NCBI GenBank assembly: GCA_002440975.1
Contig: DJWN01000051.1
Coordinates: 1,834 to 65,833 of the forward strand
From: Bacteroidales bacterium UBA6229
GTDB lineage: Bacteria; Bacteroidota; Bacteroidia; Bacteroidales; F082
Direction of reading: 5' to 3'
DNA: 64,000 nt
Part shown: piece by piece, positions 19,485-27,823 of the stretch
How the letters are laid out: every line of letters begins with the position of its first letter
Numbering within the stretch: position 1 is the first letter of the stretch
The notes under the pieces: generated by a model
Told to the model about the DNA's origin: nothing
Database searches by the model: none
The model's input: the letters and a program-made list of their open reading frames with translations, nothing else
Made by a program: the position numbers and the translations under genes

Positions 19485-19511
19485 AAATTTACACCTTCAA
19501 AATAACTTTTT

Positions 19512-19563
19512 GTTCGTAAGCGTACAAAATCGTACGCTTTTCGAACACTTTTTTGGTTTTTTT
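19512..19563 (+). terminator. Strong hairpin after purC
   Basis: GTTCGTAAGCGTAC (19512-19525) pairs with GTACGCTTTTCGAAC (19532-19546) around a 6-base loop, with only one extra base in the right arm. It is followed by two T-runs at 19549-19563. It is unusually long for a terminator in this window but is best explained as one. Confidence 0.7.
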
Positions 19564-19678
19564 GTTGTAATAAAAAGCGATGTAAATATTAGTAAAATAA
19601 GAATATACAAAGTTTGGCACGATAATCGTTATATCATTATCAAACATTTTGAAATTTACAACAATAAAATATAAAGAA

Positions 19679-20062
19679 ATGAAAACTACAGGAATTATCG
19701 CAGCAATAATATTTCAGTTGGTAAGTGTAAACTTGATTTCAGCGCAATGGCAATTCAATGGCAATGTAAATATTGAAGCTTATGTAGATGATATTCCATT
19801 TAATACGGCTGAGGTAGTAAAGAATTATTACGATTCAACTGATTTATTGCAGAAATCAGACCCGGAAGCTTATGTAGATGATATCACTTTTAATACTTCA
19901 AAAGTGGCTGCAACTTACAAAGCTGAACAGGCAATGAATGTTAGGTTTGTGATGAAAGAAGAAGCTGGAATTCAGGATATTCCGTTTAATACCGAAGAAA
20001 TTTCACATAAGTTCGAAACGAATAAGTCAGCAATTTTCCGTTATGAGCGGATAAGCAAATAA
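19679..20062 (+). CDS. Small secreted protein with three degenerate repeats
   Basis: A 127-residue protein from the ATG at 19679, with a signal peptide (MKTTGIIAAIIFQLVSVNL, cleavage after about ISAQ at residue 23). The start 30 bases upstream would spoil that signal. The mature chain carries EAYVDDIPFNT (33-43), EAYVDDITFNT (63-73) and EAGIQDIPFNT (95-105), each followed by a short charged helix-like segment. The first two copies are near-identical in DNA, so at least one duplication is recent. I do not recognise a named family. It is monocistronic, between a hairpin and a bidirectional terminator. Function unknown; periplasmic or surface location inferred. Confidence 0.7.
   Translation: MKTTGIIAAIIFQLVSVNLISAQWQFNGNVNIEAYVDDIPFNTAEVVKNYYDSTDLLQKSDPEAYVDDITFNTSKVAATYKAEQAMNVRFVMKEEAGIQDIPFNTEEISHKFETNKSAIFRYERISK
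19775..19884 (+). repeat. Internal 20-base direct repeat in the secreted repeat gene
   Basis: The 20 bases GAAGCTTATGTAGATGATAT occur at 19775-19794 and again at 19865-19884, exactly 90 bases apart. They encode the EAYVDDI core of repeats one and two. Confidence 0.9.
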
Positions 20063-20116
20063 GACTTTTCATAATGAGTGATTTTGGTTAGTACTTTAAT
20101 TGGTTTTGGTTAACTA

Positions 20117-20147
20117 AAAAGCAGCCCTGTGTTTCGGGCTGCTTTTA
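20117..20147. terminator. Bidirectional terminator
   Basis: AAAAGCAGCCC (20117-20127) pairs perfectly with GGGCTGCTTTT (20136-20146) around an 8-base loop. The A-run and T-run on either side let it serve both the secreted repeat gene and the convergent SirB1-like gene, whose stop codon begins at 20148. Confidence 0.85.
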
Positions 20148-21017
20148 TTAATCCAATGCATTAAGCAAATGAAGCAATTCTGCTGACTTATTAGGATTGC
20201 CTGATAAAGAATAGCTCTCTGACAATCCTTTGATGAGGCGGATAATAATAGCTTTATTGGAGCAGGGTGCATAAAAGGCTTCTTTAGGTTCTAACCTTAA
20301 TTGTTTCACATAAAGATCAATTTCATTTTTAGTAAAAATAGCTCCTTTATTGAAAGGGTTGAGGTAAAAAATCACGTCATCAGCTGTTTGTTCTGTTTTT
20401 AGCTCGTCTGAATAGGCCAGAATAAAATGCTTGGGCAAGTCAATTCCGTAGATTGGAATACGCATGCTTCGGGCGATGATGATATAAAAAATACCCAGAG
20501 AAAGCGGATTTCCTTTGCGACCTTCCAGCAGATTTTTAAGATAAAAATTTTCGGGCAGATGGATGTTGGTAGTATTTCCGCTGAAACGGTTGACATCGTA
20601 AATAATATGGTTGAGCACTTTGATTTTTTCGAGCGGGGTGAGGTTGTTGTTGAGCTCAAGCCATACTTCCTGAACAATGCGACCTACCTCACGTGTAAGC
20701 TGATCAACATTCAGATCGGGATATTGATAGCGTGTTACGATCAGATAACCACGCAACAAATCTTCGTAGCCAAAATTAGCCCATTCGTGCAGCTCGGCAT
20801 ACAAACTTTCCTGTTGAATTTGATGGATCAACTGAATGATCCGCTGTTGAATAGTATCATCAAAAGCCTTTTCCCATGCCGATTCGAGCGGTAGAATGGC
20901 AGCAGTTCCATACGAAAGAATATGCGATTTGATATGGGCATATAGTTTTTCGTCCGGCTCATCAACCAAACTGATCAAAGCCTGAAGTTCTGCTATGTCT
21001 TTCATTGCTGATTTCAT
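20148..21017 (-). CDS. SirB1/transglutaminase-like family protein
   Basis: A 289-residue soluble protein. The core block matches the Transglut_core2 (SirB1) family: LNHIIYDVNRFSGNTTNIHLPE, LLEGRKGNPLSLGIFYIIIARS, GIDLPKHFILAYSD and FYLNPFNKGAIF. The catalytic-like Cys of true transglutaminases is not in its usual place (NPLSLG), so hydrolase activity is doubtful. The first 100 residues are helical, like a short repeat scaffold. It is the last of a leftward group after nadD, with a 67-base gap. A second in-frame ATG four codons downstream (21005) is possible. Function unknown. Confidence 0.75.
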   Translation of the reverse strand: MKSAMKDIAELQALISLVDEPDEKLYAHIKSHILSYGTAAILPLESAWEKAFDDTIQQRIIQLIHQIQQESLYAELHEWANFGYEDLLRGYLIVTRYQYPDLNVDQLTREVGRIVQEVWLELNNNLTPLEKIKVLNHIIYDVNRFSGNTTNIHLPENFYLKNLLEGRKGNPLSLGIFYIIIARSMRIPIYGIDLPKHFILAYSDELKTEQTADDVIFYLNPFNKGAIFTKNEIDLYVKQLRLEPKEAFYAPCSNKAIIIRLIKGLSESYSLSGNPNKSAELLHLLNALD

Positions 21018-21084
21018 GACCTAAAATTACAACAAAAATCCTGCCTTTTTGGTTCTATGTCAGTTAGGATTTAAAAAATGTCCT

Positions 21085-21666
21085 TTATTCATAAAAGTGC
21101 ATCAAAGTCATGTATTCAAATGCTTTGGGGGGCATGAAATACGGTATATTTTTGCCTGCTGAAACTGCCCTGCGAATAAAGCTTGAGGAGATTTCTATTG
21201 TTGGTGCATCAACCAATTGAACGGAAGGATGTTTCAAGTGCTGGCCTCCAGTAAATCTGCTGCGGGGATAAACAAGCAATCGGTAATTTTGCATCAGCAT
21301 TTCAAAGTTTTTCCATTTGTGAATACTTTCCAGGCTGTCCATACCACAAATCATTGAGAATGCTGTGTTAGGATGCCTTTCGCTAAGGCGCGTAAGTGTG
21401 TCGATGGTGTACGAAGGCTGTGGCATCCTGAATTCAATATCGCTCACCTCAAAACGCGGGTCGTCGTCAATAGCTTTAATCACCATATCAAGCCTGTGAT
21501 GATCCTGCAAAAGACTTTTCTTTTCTTTCAATGGATTATGCGGCGAAACGATAAACCAAACTTTATGCAGATCAGTAAATTCGACCATATAATTGGCCAG
21601 CATCATATGACCGATATGAATAGGATTGAACGATCCGAAAAAAAGACCTATACGCTCGGGTATCAT
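21085..21666 (-). CDS. nadD: Nicotinate-nucleotide adenylyltransferase
   Basis: A 193-residue nucleotidyltransferase that makes deamido-NAD from nicotinate mononucleotide and ATP. The N-terminal GLFFGSFNPIHIGHMMLA contains the G-x-F-x-P-x-H-x-G-H motif. WFIVSPHNPLK follows and the C-terminal ISSSFIRRAVSAG carries the ISSTxIR-type motif. Length is normal for NadD. It starts four bases after the upstream MDR-type gene ends. NadE, the following enzyme in NAD synthesis, is at 60.3 kb. Confidence 0.93.
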   Translation of the reverse strand: MIPERIGLFFGSFNPIHIGHMMLANYMVEFTDLHKVWFIVSPHNPLKEKKSLLQDHHRLDMVIKAIDDDPRFEVSDIEFRMPQPSYTIDTLTRLSERHPNTAFSMICGMDSLESIHKWKNFEMLMQNYRLLVYPRSRFTGGQHLKHPSVQLVDAPTIEISSSFIRRAVSAGKNIPYFMPPKAFEYMTLMHFYE

Positions 21667-21669
21667 GTT

Positions 21670-22695
21670 TTAAAATGTTAATATCACTTTTCCGGCCGAC
21701 ATATTTCCCAGGTATGTTTTCAAGGCCGTTTTTATTTCTGTCAATGGAAAAGCAGCTTGTACAGCGTTTTTAATTTTGCTTGTAAGAATGATTTCAGTTA
21801 AAGTATTTTGGGCAGTTTCAAAAGTGAGGCTGTCCGTTTCTGCCATCCAGTCATTCAAATTGAAACCGGTGATCATTTTGTTTTCAAAAATCATCCCCAG
21901 AAGATCAATAGCTGAAAGAAATTTGTTTGAAAGTCCGTCGTAGATTACAATTTCTGAATCTGCTGGCATAGCATTAAGCAGATTGCGTGTAGCAGGACCG
22001 CCAACTGCATCAAAAGCCGTGTTAGCCAGAAGTTTATGTGCCAGAGTTTTTAACTGAGCGGAAAAAGCCGTGCTGTTTTCAAGTAATACGTGTTTCCAGC
22101 CCGAAGCTTTTAACAGTTCGGCGGTGGATTGTTTGCGAACAACACCAATTACTTCAATCTGGTGCATGGAAGCTAACTGGTACAAAAATGAGGCAAGCCT
22201 GCTGCCGGCTGCATTCACCACAATGGCTTTGCTTTCGCGTTGCAGTGCAATTTCGCATAATCCCCAGGCCGTAAAAGAATTAACAAAAAACGTTGTGACT
22301 TGTGCGGCATCAAGCCGTTCGTCGGTAAGCAATACTTCGCCTGGCTTTGCATAAAAGTATTCGGCCCAGCACCCGTCTTTATTTTGTTGTGAGAAGCATG
22401 AAACTCGTTTGCCAAGCCATTTTTTTGCGTCCAGCAATTGTCCTGTTGCAACAATTTTTCCGCTGTCTTCAATACCCGGAACTGCCGGCACTCTTTTTCT
22501 GATTTGATAATTACCCTGCAAAAAGGCAATGTCTGACGGATTGATCGAAGCGGCCCCCATTTGTAGGAGCAATTCATCCGGCTCGGGATTGCGCAGTTTT
22601 TTTGTTACCGGCTTCAAACCAAGCATTGCTTTTACCACATTGGCTTGATCTAGTGCGTGTTCGATTGCTTTGTAAGTTGTCGGTAATTCAGCCAT
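21670..22695 (-). CDS. MDR-family zinc-independent alcohol dehydrogenase/quinone reductase-like protein
   Basis: A 341-residue medium-chain reductase. The GroES-like N-terminal domain (GAASINPSDIAFLQGNY, VPGIEDSGKIVATG) is followed by a Rossmann domain (IVVNAAGSRLASFLYQLA, about residue 155). The cysteines that bind zinc in true alcohol dehydrogenases are absent, which points to the quinone oxidoreductase branch using NADPH. Substrate unknown. It sits in the middle of a yicC-gmk-nadD transcription unit with 3- and 8-base gaps, so it is probably co-transcribed, although it has no evident link to nucleotide metabolism. Confidence 0.82.
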   Translation of the reverse strand: MAELPTTYKAIEHALDQANVVKAMLGLKPVTKKLRNPEPDELLLQMGAASINPSDIAFLQGNYQIRKRVPAVPGIEDSGKIVATGQLLDAKKWLGKRVSCFSQQNKDGCWAEYFYAKPGEVLLTDERLDAAQVTTFFVNSFTAWGLCEIALQRESKAIVVNAAGSRLASFLYQLASMHQIEVIGVVRKQSTAELLKASGWKHVLLENSTAFSAQLKTLAHKLLANTAFDAVGGPATRNLLNAMPADSEIVIYDGLSNKFLSAIDLLGMIFENKMITGFNLNDWMAETDSLTFETAQNTLTEIILTSKIKNAVQAAFPLTEIKTALKTYLGNMSAGKVILTF

Positions 22696-22703
22696 CCGAT
22701 TTG

Positions 22704-23288
22704 CTATGCATTTAAAAATTCAGTAATGATTTTTGTTAATTCCTGCTGCGATTTTTCGAGTTGATCATTCACAACTACCACATCAAATCGATCAGCAAAC
22801 CCCATTTCCCATTCTGCTTTTTCCAGGCGTTTTTTGATGCTTTCTTCGGTGTCGGTTCCTCTTTGTGTCAGTCTTTCTTTAAGTATCTGAATAGATGGTG
22901 CTTTGATAAAGATTGCCAAGGCATCATCGCCAAAATATTTCTTAATATTCAGCCCTCCAACCACATCCACATCAAAAACCACATGGTTGCCCGCAGCTCT
23001 TTTCGAGGCGATCTGATCGAGTAAGGTTCCGTAAAAAACATTGGGATACACCTCTTCATATTCCAGAAAAGCCTTTTCGGATATTTTTTTTCTGAATTCA
23101 TCAGGCGATAAAAAATAGTAATCTTTTCCGTCTTGTTCGTTGGCACGTGCCTGGCGGCTGGTGGCTGATACAGAAAATGTTAGTCCTGCAATTTGTTCAA
23201 GTATATATTTTACCAGGGTAGTTTTTCCCGAACCGGAAGGTGCAGAAAATATCAACAGTTTACCTTTTTTATCAGCTTGCTTACTCAT
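22704..23288 (-). CDS. gmk: Guanylate kinase
   Basis: A 194-residue kinase that phosphorylates GMP to GDP. Walker A is FSAPSGSGKTTLVKYIL (residues 14-30). The GMP-binding region SATSRQARANEQDGKDYYF and DVDVVGGLNIKKYF follow, then the lid RLTQRGTDTEESIKKRL. It overlaps the yicC stop by four bases, indicating translational coupling; the yicC-gmk pairing is common across bacteria. All active-site blocks are present. Confidence 0.95.
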   Translation of the reverse strand: MSKQADKKGKLLIFSAPSGSGKTTLVKYILEQIAGLTFSVSATSRQARANEQDGKDYYFLSPDEFRKKISEKAFLEYEEVYPNVFYGTLLDQIASKRAAGNHVVFDVDVVGGLNIKKYFGDDALAIFIKAPSIQILKERLTQRGTDTEESIKKRLEKAEWEMGFADRFDVVVVNDQLEKSQQELTKIITEFLNA

Positions 23289-24157
23289 AAAATATTATAA
23301 AGTTGTTCTTTAATTTTTTCCAGTTCGTCTTTCATTTGAACCACCAGTCGTTGTATGCCTGCATGATTGGCTTTTGATCCGAGTGTGTTGATTTCCCGGC
23401 CAATTTCCTGGCTGATAAAGCCCAGTTTTTTCCCGGCCTGTTCTTCGGTCAATGTTTGAATAAAATAGTCGCAGTGTTGTTTCAGTCGTACTTTTTCCTC
23501 TGTGATATCAAATTTTTCGAGGTAATAAATCAATTCCTGTTCCAATCTGTTTTCGTCATATTTTACGGAGGCTGATAACTCATTCAGATTTTTGATAAGG
23601 CGCAGCTTTACGGTTTCAAGCCGTTCTGATTCAAGTGGTTCCACTTCTTTTAGCAGCATCTGAATGGTGGATATTCGCGCACTCAAATCTTGTTCCAGTA
23701 CTTTGCCTTCGTTGCGTCTGAAATGGTCGAAAGCTGCAACTGCTTCTTCCAGACTTGTTGTTGCCAGGGCCAGCAGTTCTTCATCAGCTTCAGAATCATC
23801 GGTAGCAAAAATTCCGGGCATTTTCAAGAGGTAGGCAGCCATATCATCAGGAGGGTCAAAATTGAATGTTTCGGCCAATTTTTTCACTTGTTCGATATGA
23901 AATGCAGCAAGTTTTGTGTCAATCTGGCCTGCCAGATGACCGGCTGATTTATCAAAGCTTAACATCACTTCAATCTTACCTCTTTGAAGTTCCTGTGCCA
24001 GCATATTTCTCCATTCATATTCCATTTGTTTGAGAGCTGCCGGAAGCTTGAGATTGAGGTCGAGCTGTTTGCTGTTGAGTGCTTTTATTTCAACCTGAAT
24101 TTTGATGTTTTCATGGCTGACAGTGGCTTTTCCAAATCCCGTCATCGATCTGATCAT
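23285..24157 (-). CDS. yicC: YicC/YloC family endoribonuclease-like protein
   Basis: A 290-residue protein with the typical N terminus MIRSMTGFGKA and the conserved C-terminal block DYFIQTLTEEQAGKKLGFISQEIGREINTLGSKA. YicC proteins in E. coli act in RNA turnover as endoribonucleases. It is the first gene of the leftward yicC-gmk-MDR-nadD unit. Length and both conserved ends are complete. Confidence 0.92.
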   Translation of the reverse strand: MIRSMTGFGKATVSHENIKIQVEIKALNSKQLDLNLKLPAALKQMEYEWRNMLAQELQRGKIEVMLSFDKSAGHLAGQIDTKLAAFHIEQVKKLAETFNFDPPDDMAAYLLKMPGIFATDDSEADEELLALATTSLEEAVAAFDHFRRNEGKVLEQDLSARISTIQMLLKEVEPLESERLETVKLRLIKNLNELSASVKYDENRLEQELIYYLEKFDITEEKVRLKQHCDYFIQTLTEEQAGKKLGFISQEIGREINTLGSKANHAGIQRLVVQMKDELEKIKEQLYNIL

Positions 24158-24285
24158 ATCAATGCAATTTTGGCAAAGATAGCTATTCCGGTCAAAAATT
24201 GGGTTGACTTAAGTTTGCCGAAAGCTTCTATGATTTTGTAATGGGAAATGAGCAATATTTTTTTGTATCATTGCACTATAATCAA

Positions 24286-25740
24286 ATGTTTTTGAAAAGA
24301 ACACTACTAGTATTTTTTGCAATTAGCGTAATGTCAGCCAACTATGCAAATGATCATTTGCGTGTGATTGACAGTTTGTATCAATTACTCGACAGGCAAC
24401 AAGGCGATCAGAGGATAGAAACCATGATTAATTTATCGGAAGCCTATCGGTTGATATCCTATGATAAGAGCTTGAAAACGGGGCAGGATGCAGTTAGTTA
24501 TGCAGAGGCAGAAGGATTTCAACGCCTCAAGGGGAAGGTGTTAAAATCAATGGGAATCAGCGCATTTCAAAGTGACGATTATGAGCTTGCGCTTGGATAT
24601 TATGATCAGGCCATTGTTGCCTATGAAAAAGCCAATGACCAGGCTTCAAAAAGTGCTGTTCTTAATAATATTGGCCTGGTATATAAAAAGATGGGAGATA
24701 GTGACAAAGCACTTGATTATTATCAGCAGGCATATGCTATTCAGTTCGAAATGAATGACACACAGGCTTATGCCTCTACCAGTAATAATATGGCAAGTTT
24801 GTATTATCAGCGTGGAGAACTGGACAAGGCTTTTGATACGTATTATCAGCTTCAGCTGCTATTTTTGAGCATGCAGGATAGTTTGCGTTATGCCCAGGTG
24901 ACACATAATATGGCCAATGTTTACTGGCAGTGGGATCAGAATGAAAAAGCACTTCAACTCCTTGATGAAGCGGGCAGTATTTATCTTGCATTTAATGCGA
25001 CACTCGATCTTTCAAGGGTTTTTTATACGCAGGGGCTCATTTATGCGTACGATTTTGGTGATTATGATAGTGCTCTTGAAAAGTTTAATCTAACACTCGA
25101 TTTACGCGAAAAGCTTGGTAATCCTTATGGAACGGCTAATGCAATGATTAACGTAGCCAACATTTGGATGGAGCAGGAGCGTTATGAGGATGCCTTTGCT
25201 TTTTATAAGCGTGGACTAAGCATACACGAATCCATCGGACATACAGATGGAATTTTAATGGCTTATTATTATATGGGTTTGGCTAATCAAAAAATTGGGA
25301 AGTACAGTGAATCAAATTACTGGTTAGAAAAATGCCAGGCAAAATCCATCGCTGTCAATAGCAGACTTTATGAGGATGTGATTCTGGAAGCAAGGATGAG
25401 AAATGCTGCTGCAACAGGTAATTACGAAGATTTTCTGATGTATTTTGATCAGTTTGTCATTGCCAGAGATTCATTGAGTAATGCCTATAAGACACTTCAG
25501 AGCGTTGACGCTCAAAACAGAAATCAACTAAAAGAATTGGAAGCAAAGATTGATCAGTTGAATGAAACAAATAAGCAATACAGGAAAAGCTTAACTAATT
25601 ATCAAAATTCGTTTTATGCCTTGCTGGGATTGTTGTTTTTGGTATTGGGTTATAGCATTTTGAAGGTGTTATTGTTTGCACTTAAAAGAACCAAAGCGAA
25701 AGCAACCAAAAAAGAAGAAAAGCTTCCCCATTTAAATTAA
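24286..25740 (+). CDS. TPR-repeat membrane protein without an output domain
   Basis: A protein of about 484 residues from the ATG at 24286, chosen because it gives the signal peptide MFLKRTLLVFFAISVMSANY. Six or more tetratricopeptide repeats cover about residues 60-360 (for example AVLNNIGLVYKKMGDSDKAL and ANVYWQWDQNEKALQLLDEA). A coiled coil (QLKELEAKIDQLNETNKQYR) follows, then one transmembrane helix, and only about 20 basic residues remain after it. In Bacteroidota this architecture usually continues into a LytS-type histidine kinase or a LuxR-type HTH domain; here neither follows. A LytTR response regulator begins 84 bases downstream. It is probably a periplasmic sensor scaffold. Confidence 0.8.
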   Translation: MFLKRTLLVFFAISVMSANYANDHLRVIDSLYQLLDRQQGDQRIETMINLSEAYRLISYDKSLKTGQDAVSYAEAEGFQRLKGKVLKSMGISAFQSDDYELALGYYDQAIVAYEKANDQASKSAVLNNIGLVYKKMGDSDKALDYYQQAYAIQFEMNDTQAYASTSNNMASLYYQRGELDKAFDTYYQLQLLFLSMQDSLRYAQVTHNMANVYWQWDQNEKALQLLDEAGSIYLAFNATLDLSRVFYTQGLIYAYDFGDYDSALEKFNLTLDLREKLGNPYGTANAMINVANIWMEQERYEDAFAFYKRGLSIHESIGHTDGILMAYYYMGLANQKIGKYSESNYWLEKCQAKSIAVNSRLYEDVILEARMRNAAATGNYEDFLMYFDQFVIARDSLSNAYKTLQSVDAQNRNQLKELEAKIDQLNETNKQYRKSLTNYQNSFYALLGLLFLVLGYSILKVLLFALKRTKAKATKKEEKLPHLN

Positions 25741-25823
25741 ATAAATTTTGTTTTTTCGGACAGAATAGATAATTTTACAGCTTAAACCATCCGATTGATA
25801 AAAATAACAATTTCCAACTTTTG

Positions 25824-26573
25824 ATGTTTAAAGTATTAATTATTGATAATGAGCAAAATGCTCGCGAAGTGTTATCACTACAACTTTTAAGATGGTGTAA
25901 GCAATCGGAGCTTATTGGTGTAGCCGATGGCGTTGAAACAGGGCTTGCACTTATAAAAGAAAAACAACCCGATATCGTATTGCTGGATATCAACCTGAAT
26001 GATGGCACAGGTTTCGACTTGTTGCGAAGGTTAGAACAGATCCGGTTTAAATTGATTTTTGTAACGGCATACGATCATTTTGCCCTGAAAGCTATAAAGT
26101 TTAGTGCACTTGATTATTTACTAAAACCCATTGATCCTGATGAGTTCGACAGGGCAATGAAGAAGGCACTTTCAACGCTGGAATCGGAGAATCAAAACTT
26201 AAAATTGAATGCCTTTTTTAACAACTTTAAGTACATCAGTCAGGAAGCTCGCAAAATAGTTTTGCATACAGCCAACAGCATCTACCTGATTAATGTAAGT
26301 GATATTGTAAGATGCCAGGCCGAAAATAACCAAACCATATTTTACCTTTCGAATGGCGATCAGTTACTTACACCAAAAACACTTAAAGAATTTGATGATT
26401 TATTGTCGGGTTTTCAGTTTATGCGAATACATAAAAGCCATCTTATTAATGTCAATTATATTGAACGCTTCGATAAGCTTAACAATTACTTATTGGTGTT
26501 GAAGGATAAATCCGTTGTTCCGGTGGCAGTAAGACGCAAAAATGATTTATTGGAAAAGATTCAAAAATTGTAA
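25824..26573 (+). CDS. LytTR-family response regulator
   Basis: A 249-residue regulator. I start at the ATG at 25824; the longest reading begins one codon earlier at a TTG. The receiver domain spans residues 1-120 with the acidic pocket DNEQ near 8-11, phosphoacceptor DINLND (about residue 54), the Thr of FVTAYDHFA and the Lys of YLLKPID. The LytTR DNA-binding domain follows from about 145 (RCQAENNQTIFYLSNGDQL, FMRIHKSHLINVNYI). It would bind direct repeats upstream of target genes after phosphorylation. No histidine kinase is adjacent; the preceding TPR membrane protein is the obvious partner candidate. Confidence 0.92.
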   Translation: MFKVLIIDNEQNAREVLSLQLLRWCKQSELIGVADGVETGLALIKEKQPDIVLLDINLNDGTGFDLLRRLEQIRFKLIFVTAYDHFALKAIKFSALDYLLKPIDPDEFDRAMKKALSTLESENQNLKLNAFFNNFKYISQEARKIVLHTANSIYLINVSDIVRCQAENNQTIFYLSNGDQLLTPKTLKEFDDLLSGFQFMRIHKSHLINVNYIERFDKLNNYLLVLKDKSVVPVAVRRKNDLLEKIQKL

Positions 26574-26611
26574 GTTTGTAAATTTATTAAACTTTTAAAT
26601 TGATTGATGGC

Positions 26612-27691
26612 ATGAAACCCATCAAAGAACCATATCATCTTTTTGCCGATCCCATCCGGTATTACAATGCCATGCTCGACGATATTGAGGCGGCAAAGGA
26701 TTATATCTATCTTGAAACCTATCGCATTGGCAACGACACTATTGGGATCCGTTTTAAGGAGCTGCTCATGCGTAAAGCAGCAGAAGGACTGGAAGTAAAA
26801 GTGTTGGTTGATTTTTGGGGCGGCTCGGCCATTAATAATCATTTTGCAGAAGACCTCAGAACTGCAGGCGTTGAGCTTCGTTTTTTTGAGAAGATAAAAT
26901 TTAATACAGACCTCTTCACCAGAAGTCACAGACGAAACCATCGAAAACTATTACTGATTGATGATGAAGTATCTTATATTGGCTCCTCAAATTTAACAGC
27001 CTATAACCTCAACTGGCGCGAATCTGTGCTCAGGATTACCGGAAGTATTACGCTGGCATTTAAAAAAGTTTTCAAACAGGATTTTAAGATTTATAATACT
27101 TATGTTTTTACCAATAAGAATAATTATTTACGGCTGATTCATCATCAGGATTTTGAAATTGTGCGCGATATGCCCTCGATAACCAAACAGCGTATCATGC
27201 GCAAATACAGTTACCTGATTAAAAAAGCAGAACGATCAATAGTTATCGTAACGCCTTATTTTTTACCAGGTTATATGTTGCGAAAATTGTTGATGGCCGC
27301 ATCAGAAAAAGGACTTGATGTAAAAATTATTATCCCCAAGCGATCTGATGTTGGATTGGTTGATATCCTTAGAAATAAATACATGGGTCAGTTACACCAA
27401 AGCGGCATACAGCTTTTGCTTTATCGGTCGCACAACCTGCACGCAAAATTATTATTGATTGACGACAAGGTTTTTAGCATTGGTTCTTCCAACTTTGATT
27501 ATCGGTCGTTTCGATACATGTATGAAATAGTGCTGTTAGGCGAAGATAAAAGCATAACAAATCAGATCAGGAAGTTTATCTCGGATACCATAGAGAATAC
27601 TGATCTGTTCGATTATGAACAATGGAAAAGACGGCCGATCATCAGTCGGTTTTTTGAATGGTTACTGATTCCATTCAGGCATTTGCTCTAA
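26612..27691 (+). CDS. Phospholipase D-like / cardiolipin synthase-like protein
   Basis: A 359-residue protein from the ATG at 26612; the longest reading uses a TTG 12 bases earlier. Two HKD motifs are complete: HRKLLLIDDEVSYIGSSNLT (about residue 112) and HAKLLLIDDKVFSIGSSNFD (about residue 276). This makes it a two-domain PLD superfamily enzyme such as cardiolipin synthase (ClsB-like). No N-terminal transmembrane helices are present, unlike ClsA. Likely reaction: phosphatidyl transfer between phospholipids at the membrane surface. It follows the LytTR regulator by 38 bases and may be in its operon. Confidence 0.85.
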   Translation: MKPIKEPYHLFADPIRYYNAMLDDIEAAKDYIYLETYRIGNDTIGIRFKELLMRKAAEGLEVKVLVDFWGGSAINNHFAEDLRTAGVELRFFEKIKFNTDLFTRSHRRNHRKLLLIDDEVSYIGSSNLTAYNLNWRESVLRITGSITLAFKKVFKQDFKIYNTYVFTNKNNYLRLIHHQDFEIVRDMPSITKQRIMRKYSYLIKKAERSIVIVTPYFLPGYMLRKLLMAASEKGLDVKIIIPKRSDVGLVDILRNKYMGQLHQSGIQLLLYRSHNLHAKLLLIDDKVFSIGSSNFDYRSFRYMYEIVLLGEDKSITNQIRKFISDTIENTDLFDYEQWKRRPIISRFFEWLLIPFRHLL

Positions 27692-27705
27692 TATTCAACA
27701 AACTA

Positions 27706-27731
27706 CACAAGTTTTTTCCACAAAACTTGTG
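27706..27731. promoter_or_regulatory. Perfect 10-bp inverted repeat upstream of the rocD promoter
   Basis: CACAAGTTTT (27706-27715) and AAAACTTGTG (27722-27731) are exact reverse complements around a 6-base spacer. The plus side is followed by GGGGCAAATA and not by a T-run, so it is a poor terminator for the preceding gene. It ends 10 bases before the -33 element of the rocD promoter, a natural operator position. Confidence 0.55.
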
Positions 27732-27741
27732 GGGCAAATAT

Positions 27742-27772
27742 TTGGCCACTCCATTCATTTCCCTTACCTTTG
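27742..27772 (+). promoter_or_regulatory. Promoter of rocD
   Basis: TTG at 27742-27744, a 20-base spacer and TACCTTTG at 27765-27772 form a full Bacteroidota housekeeping promoter (TTG-N19..21-TAnnTTTG). The start codon is 52 bases after the -7 box. Confidence 0.75.
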
Positions 27773-27823
27773 TACAATCATTTGTTAGTAAATTAACAAT
27801 CATAAATTTTAAAAAATATTATT

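Noticed and set aside
27706..27731. Inverted repeat as terminator of the phospholipase D-like gene
   Set aside because: The right arm is followed by GGGG and not T-rich sequence, so an operator was preferred; not excluded.
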